DNA of 64,000 nt, from the NCBI GenBank assembly GCA_964580215.1, contig CAZOJT010000009.1, positions 1 to 64,000 on the forward strand, read 5' to 3'. This document shows positions 34,184 to 43,700 of the stretch, piece after piece. The position numbers and the translations under genes were made by a program. Below the pieces are notes generated by a model. The model searched no databases. It saw only the letters and a program-made list of their open reading frames with translations, and was not told where the DNA came from. The DNA comes from SM23-73-3 sp964580215 (GTDB lineage: Bacteria; Zixibacteria; MSB-5A5; SM1-73). The first letter of the stretch is position 1; the number at the start of each line of letters is the position of its first letter.

Positions 34184-34189
34184 AGGAAG

Positions 34190-34696
34190 ATGGAGATTTT
34201 GATCTTTTCCATAGTGGCGGTGGTTGCGGTTGCCTGTTCTATTTTGGTGATTAGCCAGAGAAGCCCAGTGGCAAGCGCACTCTTTCTGATAGCCACCATG
34301 GCAAGCTTAGCCATACTCTTTTTGTTATTGAACGCTCCGTTCTTGGCGGCAATCCAGATCATAGTTTATGCCGGTGCCATCATGGTCTTGTTCCTGTTTG
34401 TTATCATGCTTTTGAATCTGAGGAGGGACGAATTCGGTCCGGAGAAAAGAAAAGCTCAGCGATTTTTTGCTATTCTGTTCGTCTTTCTACTTCTGATCGG
34501 AATGGCAACCGTTATTGAGGTGGGAGTTTTTGGTTCTAAATCAGCCGAAGATGTTTCCGAGTCTGCCATTCCCGCTGGGGTTGAGCCTTTGGCTCAACTT
34601 CTTTTCACCAAATATCTTTTTCCGTTTGAGTTGGCGTCGGTTTTGCTTTTGGTGGCAATTGTGGGTGCCATAGTTATGGCAAAAAGGAAATTATGA
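34190..34696 (+). CDS. nuoJ: NADH-quinone oxidoreductase subunit J
   Basis: 168 residues, aggaag before the ATG. Five membrane helices. The third helix with FLAAIQIIVYAGAIMVLFLF is the family hallmark; its pi-bulge takes part in coupling. C-terminal helix ends VAIVGAIVMAKRKL, again typical. Located between nuoI and nuoK as in most operons. Confidence 0.95.
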   Translation: MEILIFSIVAVVAVACSILVISQRSPVASALFLIATMASLAILFLLLNAPFLAAIQIIVYAGAIMVLFLFVIMLLNLRRDEFGPEKRKAQRFFAILFVFLLLIGMATVIEVGVFGSKSAEDVSESAIPAGVEPLAQLLFTKYLFPFELASVLLLVAIVGAIVMAKRKL

Positions 34697-34797
34697 AAAC
34701 TTAATCTGGGATAAATGGTTCATATACCGCAGAGCCGTGAAGGCTCTGCTACGCGATATTCGGTAAGAAAGAAAAGAATCAATTCAGGGTAAAAGCA

Positions 34798-35100
34798 ATG
34801 GTTTCTTCATCTCCATATTTAATACTGAGTGCGGTGATTTTCGCCATCGGCGTTCTGGGAGTTTTAGTCAGGCGAAACATTTTGATCATGTTTATGTCCA
34901 TCGAGCTGATGCTGAATGCGGTTAATTTAGCATTTGTGGCCTTATCCAGACAGTTGGGTTCTCTGGATGGTCAGGTGGTTGTGTTTTTAGTGATGACCGT
35001 GGCGGCGGCAGAAGCCGCGGTGGGATTGGCAATAATCATATGTTTGTTTAGGAATAAAAAAAGCGTTAATGTTGATGACTTCAACTTGATGAAATGGTAA
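34798..35100 (+). CDS. nuoK: NADH-quinone oxidoreductase subunit K
   Basis: 100 residues with three membrane helices, the standard size. NuoK holds two conserved membrane glutamates of the proton path: the first in MSIELMLNAVNLAF and the second in AAAEAAVGLAIIICLFR. Both are present. The gap before it contains a small gcagagcc/ggctctgc palindrome. Confidence 0.95.
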   Translation: MVSSSPYLILSAVIFAIGVLGVLVRRNILIMFMSIELMLNAVNLAFVALSRQLGSLDGQVVVFLVMTVAAAEAAVGLAIIICLFRNKKSVNVDDFNLMKW

Positions 35101-35183
35101 GCTGTCCACAGTCCTCAGTCCACTGTCCATGGTTAAAAGCCTTAGCTGTGGACTGTCGACGGTGGGCTGTGGACGATTAAAAA
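35101..35183. repeat. ctgtccacagtcc... palindromic repeat, nuoK-nuoL gap
   Basis: Units of gctgtccac, cagtccactgtcc and gtggactgtc form an imperfect inverted array of about 70 bp. Confidence 0.65.
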
Positions 35184-37130
35184 ATGAACTACGTTTATTT
35201 AGTTCCATTATTTCCTCTGATCGGTTTTTTGGTCAACGGAATTTTAGCCCTCACTTTGAAAGCTTTTCCTGAGGAGAAAAGTTCAGGCAAAAGCTTGGTG
35301 AGCTGGATAGGTTGCACCTCTGTGGGTTTGTCCTTTTTGACCTCCATGGTCATATTCTTTCAGCTTTCGGCTCTGCCAGCAGGGGAGAGGGTGGTGCAAA
35401 AGATTGCCTTCCCCTGGATTTTGTCCGGAAAGTTTCATATCGACGTTGGCTTTCTGCTTGATCCTCTCTCATCAGTTATGATCTTGGTGGTTTCCGGAGT
35501 GGGATTTTTCATTCATCTCTACTCCATCGGTTACATGGAAGAGGATAAAGGATATGCCCGGTATTTTTCATTTCTGAATCTTTTCACATTCTTCATGCTC
35601 ACTCTGGTCCTATCCAACAATTTCCTCTTGCTTTATCTGGGATGGGAAGGGGTGGGCTTGTGCTCCTATCTTTTGATCGGCTTCTGGTATGAGAAGAAGA
35701 GCGCCGCAGACGCAGGAAAGAAGGCTTTCATCGTCAACAGAATCGGAGACTTCGGTTTCGCACTGGGAGTGATGTTGGTTTTCTGGACTTTCGGAAGTTT
35801 GAATTTCACCGAAGTTTTTGAGAATGCACCGCACGTCTTGGCTCTTGGAGGAGGATTGGTCACCGCCATCACCTTACTTTTGTTCATGGGAGCCACCGGC
35901 AAATCCGCCCAGCTACCACTTTATGTATGGCTTCCTGACGCCATGGAGGGTCCTACTCCTGTCTCAGCGTTGATTCATGCTGCCACCATGGTAACAGCGG
36001 GAGTATATATGGTGGCAAGGTGCCATGCGCTCTTTCTTCTGGCTCCGATCTCCATGGGAGTGGTGGCTGTAATCGGGGCGGCAACCGCCATATATGCCGC
36101 ATCCATCGGTCTGGTGCAAAATGATATTAAAAGAGTATTAGCATATTCCACCATCAGCCAGTTAGGATATATGTTTTTAGCTTGCGGAGTGGGAGCCTTC
36201 GCTTCTGGGATATTCCATCTCATGACCCATGCATTCTTTAAAGCTTTGCTGTTTCTGTCCGCTGGCGCGGTTATGCATGCCTTGGCCGGCGAGTTAAATA
36301 TGCAGAAGATGGGCGGCTTGAAGAAATATATACCCATCACCTTCTGGTGTTTTCTTGCCGGAACTTTGGCTATCTCCGGGATTCCTCTGTTCTCCGGATT
36401 CTTCAGCAAAGATGAAATTCTGTGGAAAGCATTCTCCAGCCCTCACGGTCATTTCCTGCTCTGGCTGGTGGGGGTGATCACTGCGGGACTGACCGCATTC
36501 TACATGTTCAGATTGGTCTTTTTGACCTTTTTGGGAAAATCCAGAGTGGATCCAGAAGTCCAGGCTCATATTCACGAAGCTCCGAAATCCATGACCATCT
36601 CTCTGGTGGTCTTAGCCGTGCTTTCGGTTATCGGAGGCTATGTGGGAATTCCTCATTCCTTAGGAGGATCGAACAGATTCGAAGGATTTTTGTCCTCCGT
36701 ATTTGAGCAAAGTCATTCTACTACTCACCCTACCACTCACACGATGTCTACTGAGTATCTTTTGATGATTATCTCCATAGTGGTGGTGATAATTGGCATT
36801 CTTGTTGCCCATCGATTTTACATCCAGAATGTGAAGATTCCAAAAAAACTGGCGGAAAAATACAAAACCCCCTATCGGATTTTGTTCAACAAATATTATG
36901 TGGATGAACTCTATGCTAAAGTTTTTGTAAATCCTCTTTTGAGTCTGGCTTTGTTGTTGTGGAAGCAATTTGATGTTTTGGTGATAGATGGTATAGCCAA
37001 TGGGATTGCCTCTGTGGTCAAGGGATTAGGCACGGTTATAAGAAAAACCCAGACCGGCTATCTGCGCAATTACGGTCTCTCCTTGCTTTTGGGAACAATT
37101 TTGATCTTGTTCTATTTTATCTTTCGGTGA
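35184..37130 (+). CDS. nuoL: NADH-quinone oxidoreductase subunit L
   Basis: 648 residues with about 16 membrane helices. NuoL is the distal antiporter-like proton pump with the long lateral helix. The family core is present: LLYLGWEGVGLCSYLLIGFW with the key Glu, then PDAMEGPTPVSALIHAATMV and the Lys/His residues of the hydrophilic axis (MTHAFFKALLFL). The C-terminal region (about 500-648) contains a His/Thr-rich linker and the lateral helix. It ends 4 bp before nuoM. Confidence 0.96.
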   Translation: MNYVYLVPLFPLIGFLVNGILALTLKAFPEEKSSGKSLVSWIGCTSVGLSFLTSMVIFFQLSALPAGERVVQKIAFPWILSGKFHIDVGFLLDPLSSVMILVVSGVGFFIHLYSIGYMEEDKGYARYFSFLNLFTFFMLTLVLSNNFLLLYLGWEGVGLCSYLLIGFWYEKKSAADAGKKAFIVNRIGDFGFALGVMLVFWTFGSLNFTEVFENAPHVLALGGGLVTAITLLLFMGATGKSAQLPLYVWLPDAMEGPTPVSALIHAATMVTAGVYMVARCHALFLLAPISMGVVAVIGAATAIYAASIGLVQNDIKRVLAYSTISQLGYMFLACGVGAFASGIFHLMTHAFFKALLFLSAGAVMHALAGELNMQKMGGLKKYIPITFWCFLAGTLAISGIPLFSGFFSKDEILWKAFSSPHGHFLLWLVGVITAGLTAFYMFRLVFLTFLGKSRVDPEVQAHIHEAPKSMTISLVVLAVLSVIGGYVGIPHSLGGSNRFEGFLSSVFEQSHSTTHPTTHTMSTEYLLMIISIVVVIIGILVAHRFYIQNVKIPKKLAEKYKTPYRILFNKYYVDELYAKVFVNPLLSLALLLWKQFDVLVIDGIANGIASVVKGLGTVIRKTQTGYLRNYGLSLLLGTILILFYFIFR

Positions 37131-37134
37131 GATA

Positions 37135-38697
37135 ATGATGGATACCTGGATTTTAACCATACTTACGTTTTTCCCGCTTCTGGGAGTTTTGATATTACTT
37201 CTTATCGATAGAAGCAGGCACGGTGCCATTAAAATAGTTGCCTTTATCCTCTCTTTGTTGAATGCCATATTCTCCCTTTATATTTATTTCAATTTCGCCC
37301 CTGAATCGTCAGCTATGCAATTCTCAGTTAACAAGGCATGGATTGAGAGTCTGGGGATAAACTATCATCTGGGAATTGACGGAATCAGCCTGTTTTTAGT
37401 TCTCCTGACCACGCTCCTTACTCCTTTAGCTATTCTTTCATCCTGGTCTGCCATCACCGAGAAGGTAAAGGGTTACTACATTTCCATGCTGTTTCTGGAA
37501 ACCGGAATGATCGGGGTTTTCGTCTCTTTGGATCTGTTCTTATTCTACGTTTTCTGGGAACTCATGCTTATCCCCATGTATTTTCTGATAGGTGTCTGGG
37601 GCGGGCCCAGAAGAATATATGCCACCATCAAATTTGTCCTCTTCACCATGACCGGTTCCCTTTTGATGCTGGTGGCGATTTTAGTCTTGTATTTCATGAA
37701 CCATAGTTTCACCGGCACGTATACCTTTAACCTCCTGGAGATAAATAATCTTCCTATTCCCTTGGGAGCACAATTCTGGTTGTTTTTTGCCTTTGCCTTA
37801 GCTTTCGCCATAAAGGTTCCCATGTTTCCGTTTCACACCTGGCTTCCTGATGCACACGTGGAGGCTCCCACTGCTGGCTCGGTTATCTTAGCCGGGGTTT
37901 TGCTTAAGATGGGAACGTATGGTTTCCTGAGGTTCTGTCTCCCCCTGTTTCCTAATATGTTTATAGATTATGTCCCGCTTTTCTCCATTTTGGCGATAAT
38001 TGGCATCATCTACGGTGCTCTGGTCTGTATAAGACAGGAGGATGTGAAGAGCCTGATAGCGTTCTCATCAGTCAGCCATCTGGGCTTTGTGATGCTGGGA
38101 CTTTTTGCCCTCAATATTCAAGGAATGGAAGGGGGCATACTTCAGATGATCAATCACGGCATCTCCACCGGAGCATTGTTCTTGATCGTGGGGATGATAT
38201 ATGAGCGAAGACACACCCGGCTGATTTCCGATTTTGGGGGTGTGTCGAAGAAAATGCCTGTCTTTGCCGCTTTCTTTATGATAGTTACCCTTTCCTCCAT
38301 CGGGCTTCCCGGAACCAATGGCTTCGTGGGAGAATTTACCATTCTTCTGGGAACGTTTAAATCCAACGTGGTTTATGCAGTGTTAGGGGCGGTTGGGATC
38401 ATCTTAGCCGCAATATACATGCTATGGATGTATCAACGCGTCATGTTCGGAAAAATCACCAAGCCGGAAAATGAGAAATTGAAGGATTTGAACTTAAGAG
38501 AAAAGATAGTTTTAATACCGTTGATTCTGGCAATTTTCTGGATCGGCATTTATCCCAATCCGTTCTTTAACAAAATAGAACCCTCAGTCAAAACTCTTAT
38601 AGAGAATGCAAAGATAAAATACGAGAAAAATCAGCTTTTTGAGGAAAGCTTGACTATAGATTCCCAACAGATGAAGCGGATGAAACAGATGGAGTGA
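37135..38697 (+). CDS. nuoM: NADH-quinone oxidoreductase subunit M
   Basis: 520 residues, about 14 membrane helices. NuoM is the second antiporter-like pump. Conserved features: LFYVFWELMLIPMYFLIGVW with the pump Glu, FPFHTWLPDAHVEAPTAGSV and the central SVSHLGFVMLG region. The last residues (SQQMKRMKQME) are encoded by sequence resembling the gatgaagcggatgaaac repeat, so the tail may be repeat-derived. Translation is probably coupled to nuoL. Confidence 0.96.
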   Translation: MMDTWILTILTFFPLLGVLILLLIDRSRHGAIKIVAFILSLLNAIFSLYIYFNFAPESSAMQFSVNKAWIESLGINYHLGIDGISLFLVLLTTLLTPLAILSSWSAITEKVKGYYISMLFLETGMIGVFVSLDLFLFYVFWELMLIPMYFLIGVWGGPRRIYATIKFVLFTMTGSLLMLVAILVLYFMNHSFTGTYTFNLLEINNLPIPLGAQFWLFFAFALAFAIKVPMFPFHTWLPDAHVEAPTAGSVILAGVLLKMGTYGFLRFCLPLFPNMFIDYVPLFSILAIIGIIYGALVCIRQEDVKSLIAFSSVSHLGFVMLGLFALNIQGMEGGILQMINHGISTGALFLIVGMIYERRHTRLISDFGGVSKKMPVFAAFFMIVTLSSIGLPGTNGFVGEFTILLGTFKSNVVYAVLGAVGIILAAIYMLWMYQRVMFGKITKPENEKLKDLNLREKIVLIPLILAIFWIGIYPNPFFNKIEPSVKTLIENAKIKYEKNQLFEESLTIDSQQMKRMKQME

Positions 38698-38801
38698 AGA
38701 AAGTCAGGAGTAAGAATTAAGACGGAAAAGTAATGAGAGACCAAATGATCATCTATGTCAGTAAAAATCTGGAAGCCGAAGATAGATTGGGAGAGATTTA
38801 G

Positions 38802-40256
38802 ATGGATTGGATCATGCCAGCAGTTAATTTCAAATTGATTTTGCCAGAGATCATTCTCTGTGTCTTTGCTATTTTCATACTGGTTCTGGATCCCTTTCTT
38901 TCCAGAGATAGAAAGATTTTAACTGCTCATCTGGCTTGGATAGCCATCGTGTTATCCTTTCTGGCGAACTTGAGTCTCTGGGATTTTCAAGATACAACTT
39001 TCAGCCAAATGTTTTTGGTGGACAATTACGCCACCTTCTTTAAATTCATCTTCCTTACCGGATCGTTTCTGATCATCTTTGCCTCCATGAATTATCTTAA
39101 AAGGGAAGAGATTTTACATGGAGAATACTTCAGTTTGATTTTGTTCTCCACCTTGGGCATGATGCTTTTAGCATCCGGCTTTGATCTGATTGTAATCTTC
39201 TTAGGACTGGAGATCATGTCGATTTCCCTTTACGTGTTGGCTGGGTTCAAAAGAAGCGATCTAAACTCCAACGAAGCTTCCTTGAAATACTTCTTGATGG
39301 GGGCATTTGCCACCGGCTTTTTGCTTTATGGAATTGTCATGATTTACGGAAGCGTGGGAAGCACTAACTTGGAACAGATAATCAAAAGCATCGCCTTTGG
39401 TGAAGCCGGTCCAAATCTTTTAATCTGGGCTGGTGCGGGATTGCTATTGGTGGGCTTCGGATTCAAGATAGCTTCAGTTCCTTTTCACATGTGGGTGCCG
39501 GACGTGTATCAGGGAGCTCCCACTCCGGTGACCGCCTTTATCTCCGCCGGTCCCAAGGCGGCTGGATTTGCGGCACTCTTGAGAGTATTTCTCTTTTCCT
39601 TCGTTACCATAAAGCTGGATTGGACCGTGATCGTCTGGATCATGGCGGCTTTGACCATGACCGTGGGCAACATCATTGCCATTGCCCAGTCTGATATAAA
39701 AAGAATGCTGGCATATTCATCTATCGCTCATGCCGGATACGTGCTTGTGGCGTTGGTGGCTGGTGGGGAGACTGGAATCTCCAGCGCGCTGTTTTATCTC
39801 TTAGCTTACACCTTTATGAACATCGGAGCTTTCACCGTGGTGATTGCGCTGGGAAAGAAGGGTCAGGAGAACACCGGTTTGGACGATTATTCTGGATTGG
39901 GCACCAGATCTCCTCTTTTGGCTGTTCTGATGACGGTCTTTATGTTTTCCCTGGCAGGATTCCCTCCCACCGCTGGATTCATGGGAAAATTCTATGTTTT
40001 CAGCGCGGCAGTGAAATCAGGATTTGTGGGATTGGTTATAATCGGAGTGCTGAACAGTCTGATCTCGGTTTATTACTACTTGAGAGTGGTGGTCATCATG
40101 TTCATGCACCCACCACAGCCTGAGGCGCAAAGAGTACCATTAGCTTTTGGCGCCGCTCTGGTTTTGTTGATCTCCATCTGGGGGGTTCTACAGATGGGCA
40201 TATTCCCCGACAGCCTACTTAGCCTGGCTCAAGCCTCGGTTTCATCCATATTTTAG
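38802..40256 (+). CDS. nuoN: NADH-quinone oxidoreductase subunit N
   Basis: 484 residues, about 14 membrane helices. NuoN is the third antiporter-like pump. VIFLGLEIMSISLYVLAGF carries the pump Glu and PFHMWVPDVYQGAPTPVTAF is the family signature, with AYSSIAHAGYVLVAL in the core. The last gene of the operon; a long hairpin follows. Confidence 0.96.
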   Translation: MDWIMPAVNFKLILPEIILCVFAIFILVLDPFLSRDRKILTAHLAWIAIVLSFLANLSLWDFQDTTFSQMFLVDNYATFFKFIFLTGSFLIIFASMNYLKREEILHGEYFSLILFSTLGMMLLASGFDLIVIFLGLEIMSISLYVLAGFKRSDLNSNEASLKYFLMGAFATGFLLYGIVMIYGSVGSTNLEQIIKSIAFGEAGPNLLIWAGAGLLLVGFGFKIASVPFHMWVPDVYQGAPTPVTAFISAGPKAAGFAALLRVFLFSFVTIKLDWTVIVWIMAALTMTVGNIIAIAQSDIKRMLAYSSIAHAGYVLVALVAGGETGISSALFYLLAYTFMNIGAFTVVIALGKKGQENTGLDDYSGLGTRSPLLAVLMTVFMFSLAGFPPTAGFMGKFYVFSAAVKSGFVGLVIIGVLNSLISVYYYLRVVVIMFMHPPQPEAQRVPLAFGAALVLLISIWGVLQMGIFPDSLLSLAQASVSSIF

Positions 40257-40268
40257 TTCTCAATCTCT

Positions 40269-40338
40269 CACAGCTGATTAACTGGATTAAGCTGATCAGT
40301 TATTATGAATATCTGTTTAATCCGATCAATCTGCTGTG
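40269..40338 (+). terminator. Long imperfect hairpin after nuoN
   Basis: cacagctgatt ... ggattaa pairs with ttaatcc ... gatcaatctgctgtg, followed by aattttcttt. It could end the nuo transcript. Confidence 0.5.
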
Positions 40339-40678
40339 AATTTTCTTTGCCGAGCAAAACTGTCTATTGTCACCCTCTCCTTACCCCTCCCATCAAGGGA
40401 TGAGGCTGTGTGTTTCCCTCTCCCCTGCGGGGAGAGGGATAAAGGGTGAGGGGGAAAGGAAGGAAAAAGAACAAGGAAAAAATGAATAAACCCCTCACCT
40501 CAGTCCTGCGAAGCATGCATATGCATCTCCCCAGAGGGGAGAGGAAGAGGAAATTCCCTCTCCTCTGGGGAGAGAGAGACAAAGGGTGAGGGGGGAGATT
40601 TAAGACCAGACAAATAAAACGGACAGCCACGAGGGCTGTCCCTATGCTAGTGATTGAGTCCGAGCACCAAAGCAGACC

Positions 40679-40707
40679 GGTCAACGGATTAAGCGGATTG
40701 AACGGAT
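40679..40707 (+). repeat. gtcaacggat short array
   Basis: One gtcaacggat plus taagcggat and tgaacggat units, as in the nuo gaps. Confidence 0.8.
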
Positions 40708-40749
40708 AAAAGAAAATAATCTATTGTATCCGTTTCATCCGATGACGGT

Positions 40750-43700
40750 TTAAGATTTTCTTCTCTGGAAATCTCTGGCTTGATGCATGAAAGCTTCCAG
40801 GCGGGTGATCTCGTTGGCATCCTCCTGCCCTTCGTAGACTAAGTTGAGCCAGGGGAAGTTGCCAAAGTCCTCCCTGAGTTTCTTTGACATGGCAGTGACA
40901 ACGGTTCCGGGCATACAGGTGAAGGGCATAGTGTTCACTACTCCGGAAAGATCCTGGTTTATGTAGTCGATGGCTTTTCCAATGGATAATATGGCTTCTC
41001 CTCCAAATGACTCATGCAGATAAGGACTGGCAAGCTTCAGCACATCTTCGGTTTTAGGTTCGTGACATTCCAGAATGGAACCTTCCAACCGTTTCTCCAA
41101 TTGGTGCTCTTTTCTTCTCTGTACCCAGTAAGTGAGCCATCCCTTCACGTACTCTTTGTATCTTCTCTCCAAGAGACTCTGTCTTTTGTACATGTAACTG
41201 GTGTAGTTGATCCATTCACCCATGCCTGTCACCCAAGCTTCCCCTCCCAAAGTCTCGATCTTTCTCACCAGGTTGTTGTTGGAAAATCTGTTCGACCGTA
41301 TATAAATCTCACCCACAACCCCAATGATGGGTTTTCTTTGTTCGCCATTTTTTTTGATTTTGGCGAACATATCCCTTGCCCAGGTGAGTATTTCCTCGAT
41401 GTCTCCTTTGGAAGCTGTGGTCTTGGATAACTGCTCTAAACACAACTGGTAAACCCGATCAGTTTCCCCTTTGTTCTTTTCGTAAGGTCTGGTCTGATGC
41501 AGAAGCTTTATCAGAAGATCTGTTGTTACCATGCTCTTCCAGGCTAATTTGCGGAAGTCACCATCAAGATTTGAGACGGTGGAGTAGCCATCCTCGGAAT
41601 CGGGGGAGATGATGGGAACGTTCGAATATCCCAACTCATCTAAGATCACACGCTGTAGGTTATGATATTCACCGAACCGACAGGGTCCATGTGCCTGGGG
41701 CATAAAAAAGGCAATCCTTTCAGGTTTTATTCCCGGTTTTCTTAGGAGTTTCAAAAGATCGCCAGTGGTCAGAATGAAGGGATAGCACTCCTTTCCAGAG
41801 GTGAATTTTCTCCCCAGTGTGAGAGTGTCTTCATCCGACCGATCCATAACATAAGCCTCCAGCCCACAGGCGTTCAAGGCGGCTTTAAAGGCATAAGCGT
41901 GATCACACATATTGGGGATATATAAAGTTCTATGGTTCTCAGAAGCGGTGAATTTGTATCTGGGAAGCTCTAATTTTTTCTTTCTTGGCGGTTGGTATTT
42001 CTTCAAGCTGTCTAAGAATGCCTCACATCGGGTGATAACTCCTGCATCGGCTGAGTGTTCATCCAACTCGATCAATAAGAAAGGTTTTCCAGATAGATTC
42101 TTTTTAAAGAAGTGAGTGATAAAAGAATCGGGACCACAGCCGAAATTAGATATATATAAACCAAAAAGTTTTTTGTGATCTCTTAGGATCTCCGATGCGG
42201 CTAAGATATTCTGTCCATATTTCCAGTATATATTGGGGAGATGATCCTTTTTGATTTGGGGATCATGGCAAAAGAAATCCATGGGGATGGCTAACATCCC
42301 TAAATCTGCAAGTTTTTTGGGGATATTTAAGCTAATCCCGGGATCACAGGTATTGTAAGGCCTTCCCACAATTACCAGAGCCTTTTGATCTTCTTTTAGG
42401 CTCTGCAAGACTTCCTTTCCTTTCAAAGTAAGTCTTCTGTAAAACTCCTCCTGACATCTTTCCGCCTTCAGCATGGCCTTCTTTATCTGGCTCTTTCTTC
42501 TCTTCAATTCTTTTCCCAGTTTAGTGAGCGTTCTTAGAAGAATGTTTCTATCCAATTGAAAGTAGACCGGGAAAGAAAGCAGTCGGGTGGGATAGTCGTC
42601 TAAATTTATGGCGGCTTTAATCAGGTAGGGCAAAGACTGAACATAGGGACAGGCATAATTTTCCTTGTTGTGGTTATCCTCCTTTTTCATGTCTATCAAG
42701 CTGGGGAGAAAAATGTAGTCTAACTTTTTCTTTAGAAGATTTAGAACATGACCATGCGCTACCTTGACCGGAAAACAGGTGTCTGAGAGAACCTGTTCTG
42801 TACCCTGGCGAATTATCTGTTTGTTGGTGGGATCGGAGAGCACCACCTCAAAACCCAACTCCTCAAAGAAGGTCGCCCAGTAGGGAAAGAACTCATGGAA
42901 GAAAAGACATAGAGGAATGCCGACCTTTTTTTTCTCTCCCTGGTTTGAATCTGAATTAGAATGTGAAGTTACAAATTCCTTATGAATGTGGAAAAGTATT
43001 CTCTCCCTTTCTTTGAAAAGATCGGGGAGGGTTGATTTTTTTGATTTTCTTTTGGTGTCATATTTTTCGCAACGGCTCCCGTAGAAAAGAGACGGCTCAC
43101 CTTCCACCCTTACTTCTTTTATCTCACAGTGATTGGGGCAATCTGGACATATAAAGGTGGAAATAGAGTACTGTTTTTCAGAAAGATCGAATCCCTTAAA
43201 CTTGCTTTTGCCACCTTTATATTCCTCCATAGCCAAAATAGCGGCGCCTATGGCTCCAGTTACATCATGATGAGGAGGAACTGTAATCTTTTTTCCGGTT
43301 ACCATCTCGAAAGCCGCCACCACTGCTTTGTTCCATGCCACCCCACCCTGGAAAAAGATATAGTTGCCCACCCTTTTATCACCCATCACCTTGTTCAGAT
43401 AGTTATAAACGATGGAATAAGCCAGCCCTGCCACCAGATCCTCTTTAGGCACGCCGGATTGCTGATGCGCCACCAGATCCGATTCCATAAAGACGGTACA
43501 GCGTTCCCCGCAGTTGACCGGGCGTTTCGATTTAAGCGCCAGATCTCCGAATTCTTCCTCGATATTGATGTTAAGCTTTTCTGCCTGCTCCTGCAAGAAA
43601 GACCCGGTTCCAGCCGCACACACCTTGTTCATTTCAAAATCTATAACCGCTCCATCCTGCAGGCTGATGTATTTTGAATCCTGTCCTCCGATCTCAAATA

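Larger units (their letters stand above)
40257..40749. other. 493-bp gap between nuoN and the convergent activase gene
   Basis: Holds the nuoN hairpin, two ccctctcccctgcggggagaggg-type palindromes with gcatgcatatgcatc (40509-40530), half of the gacagccac repeat and one gtcaacggat array (40679-40707). No gene. Confidence 0.55.
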
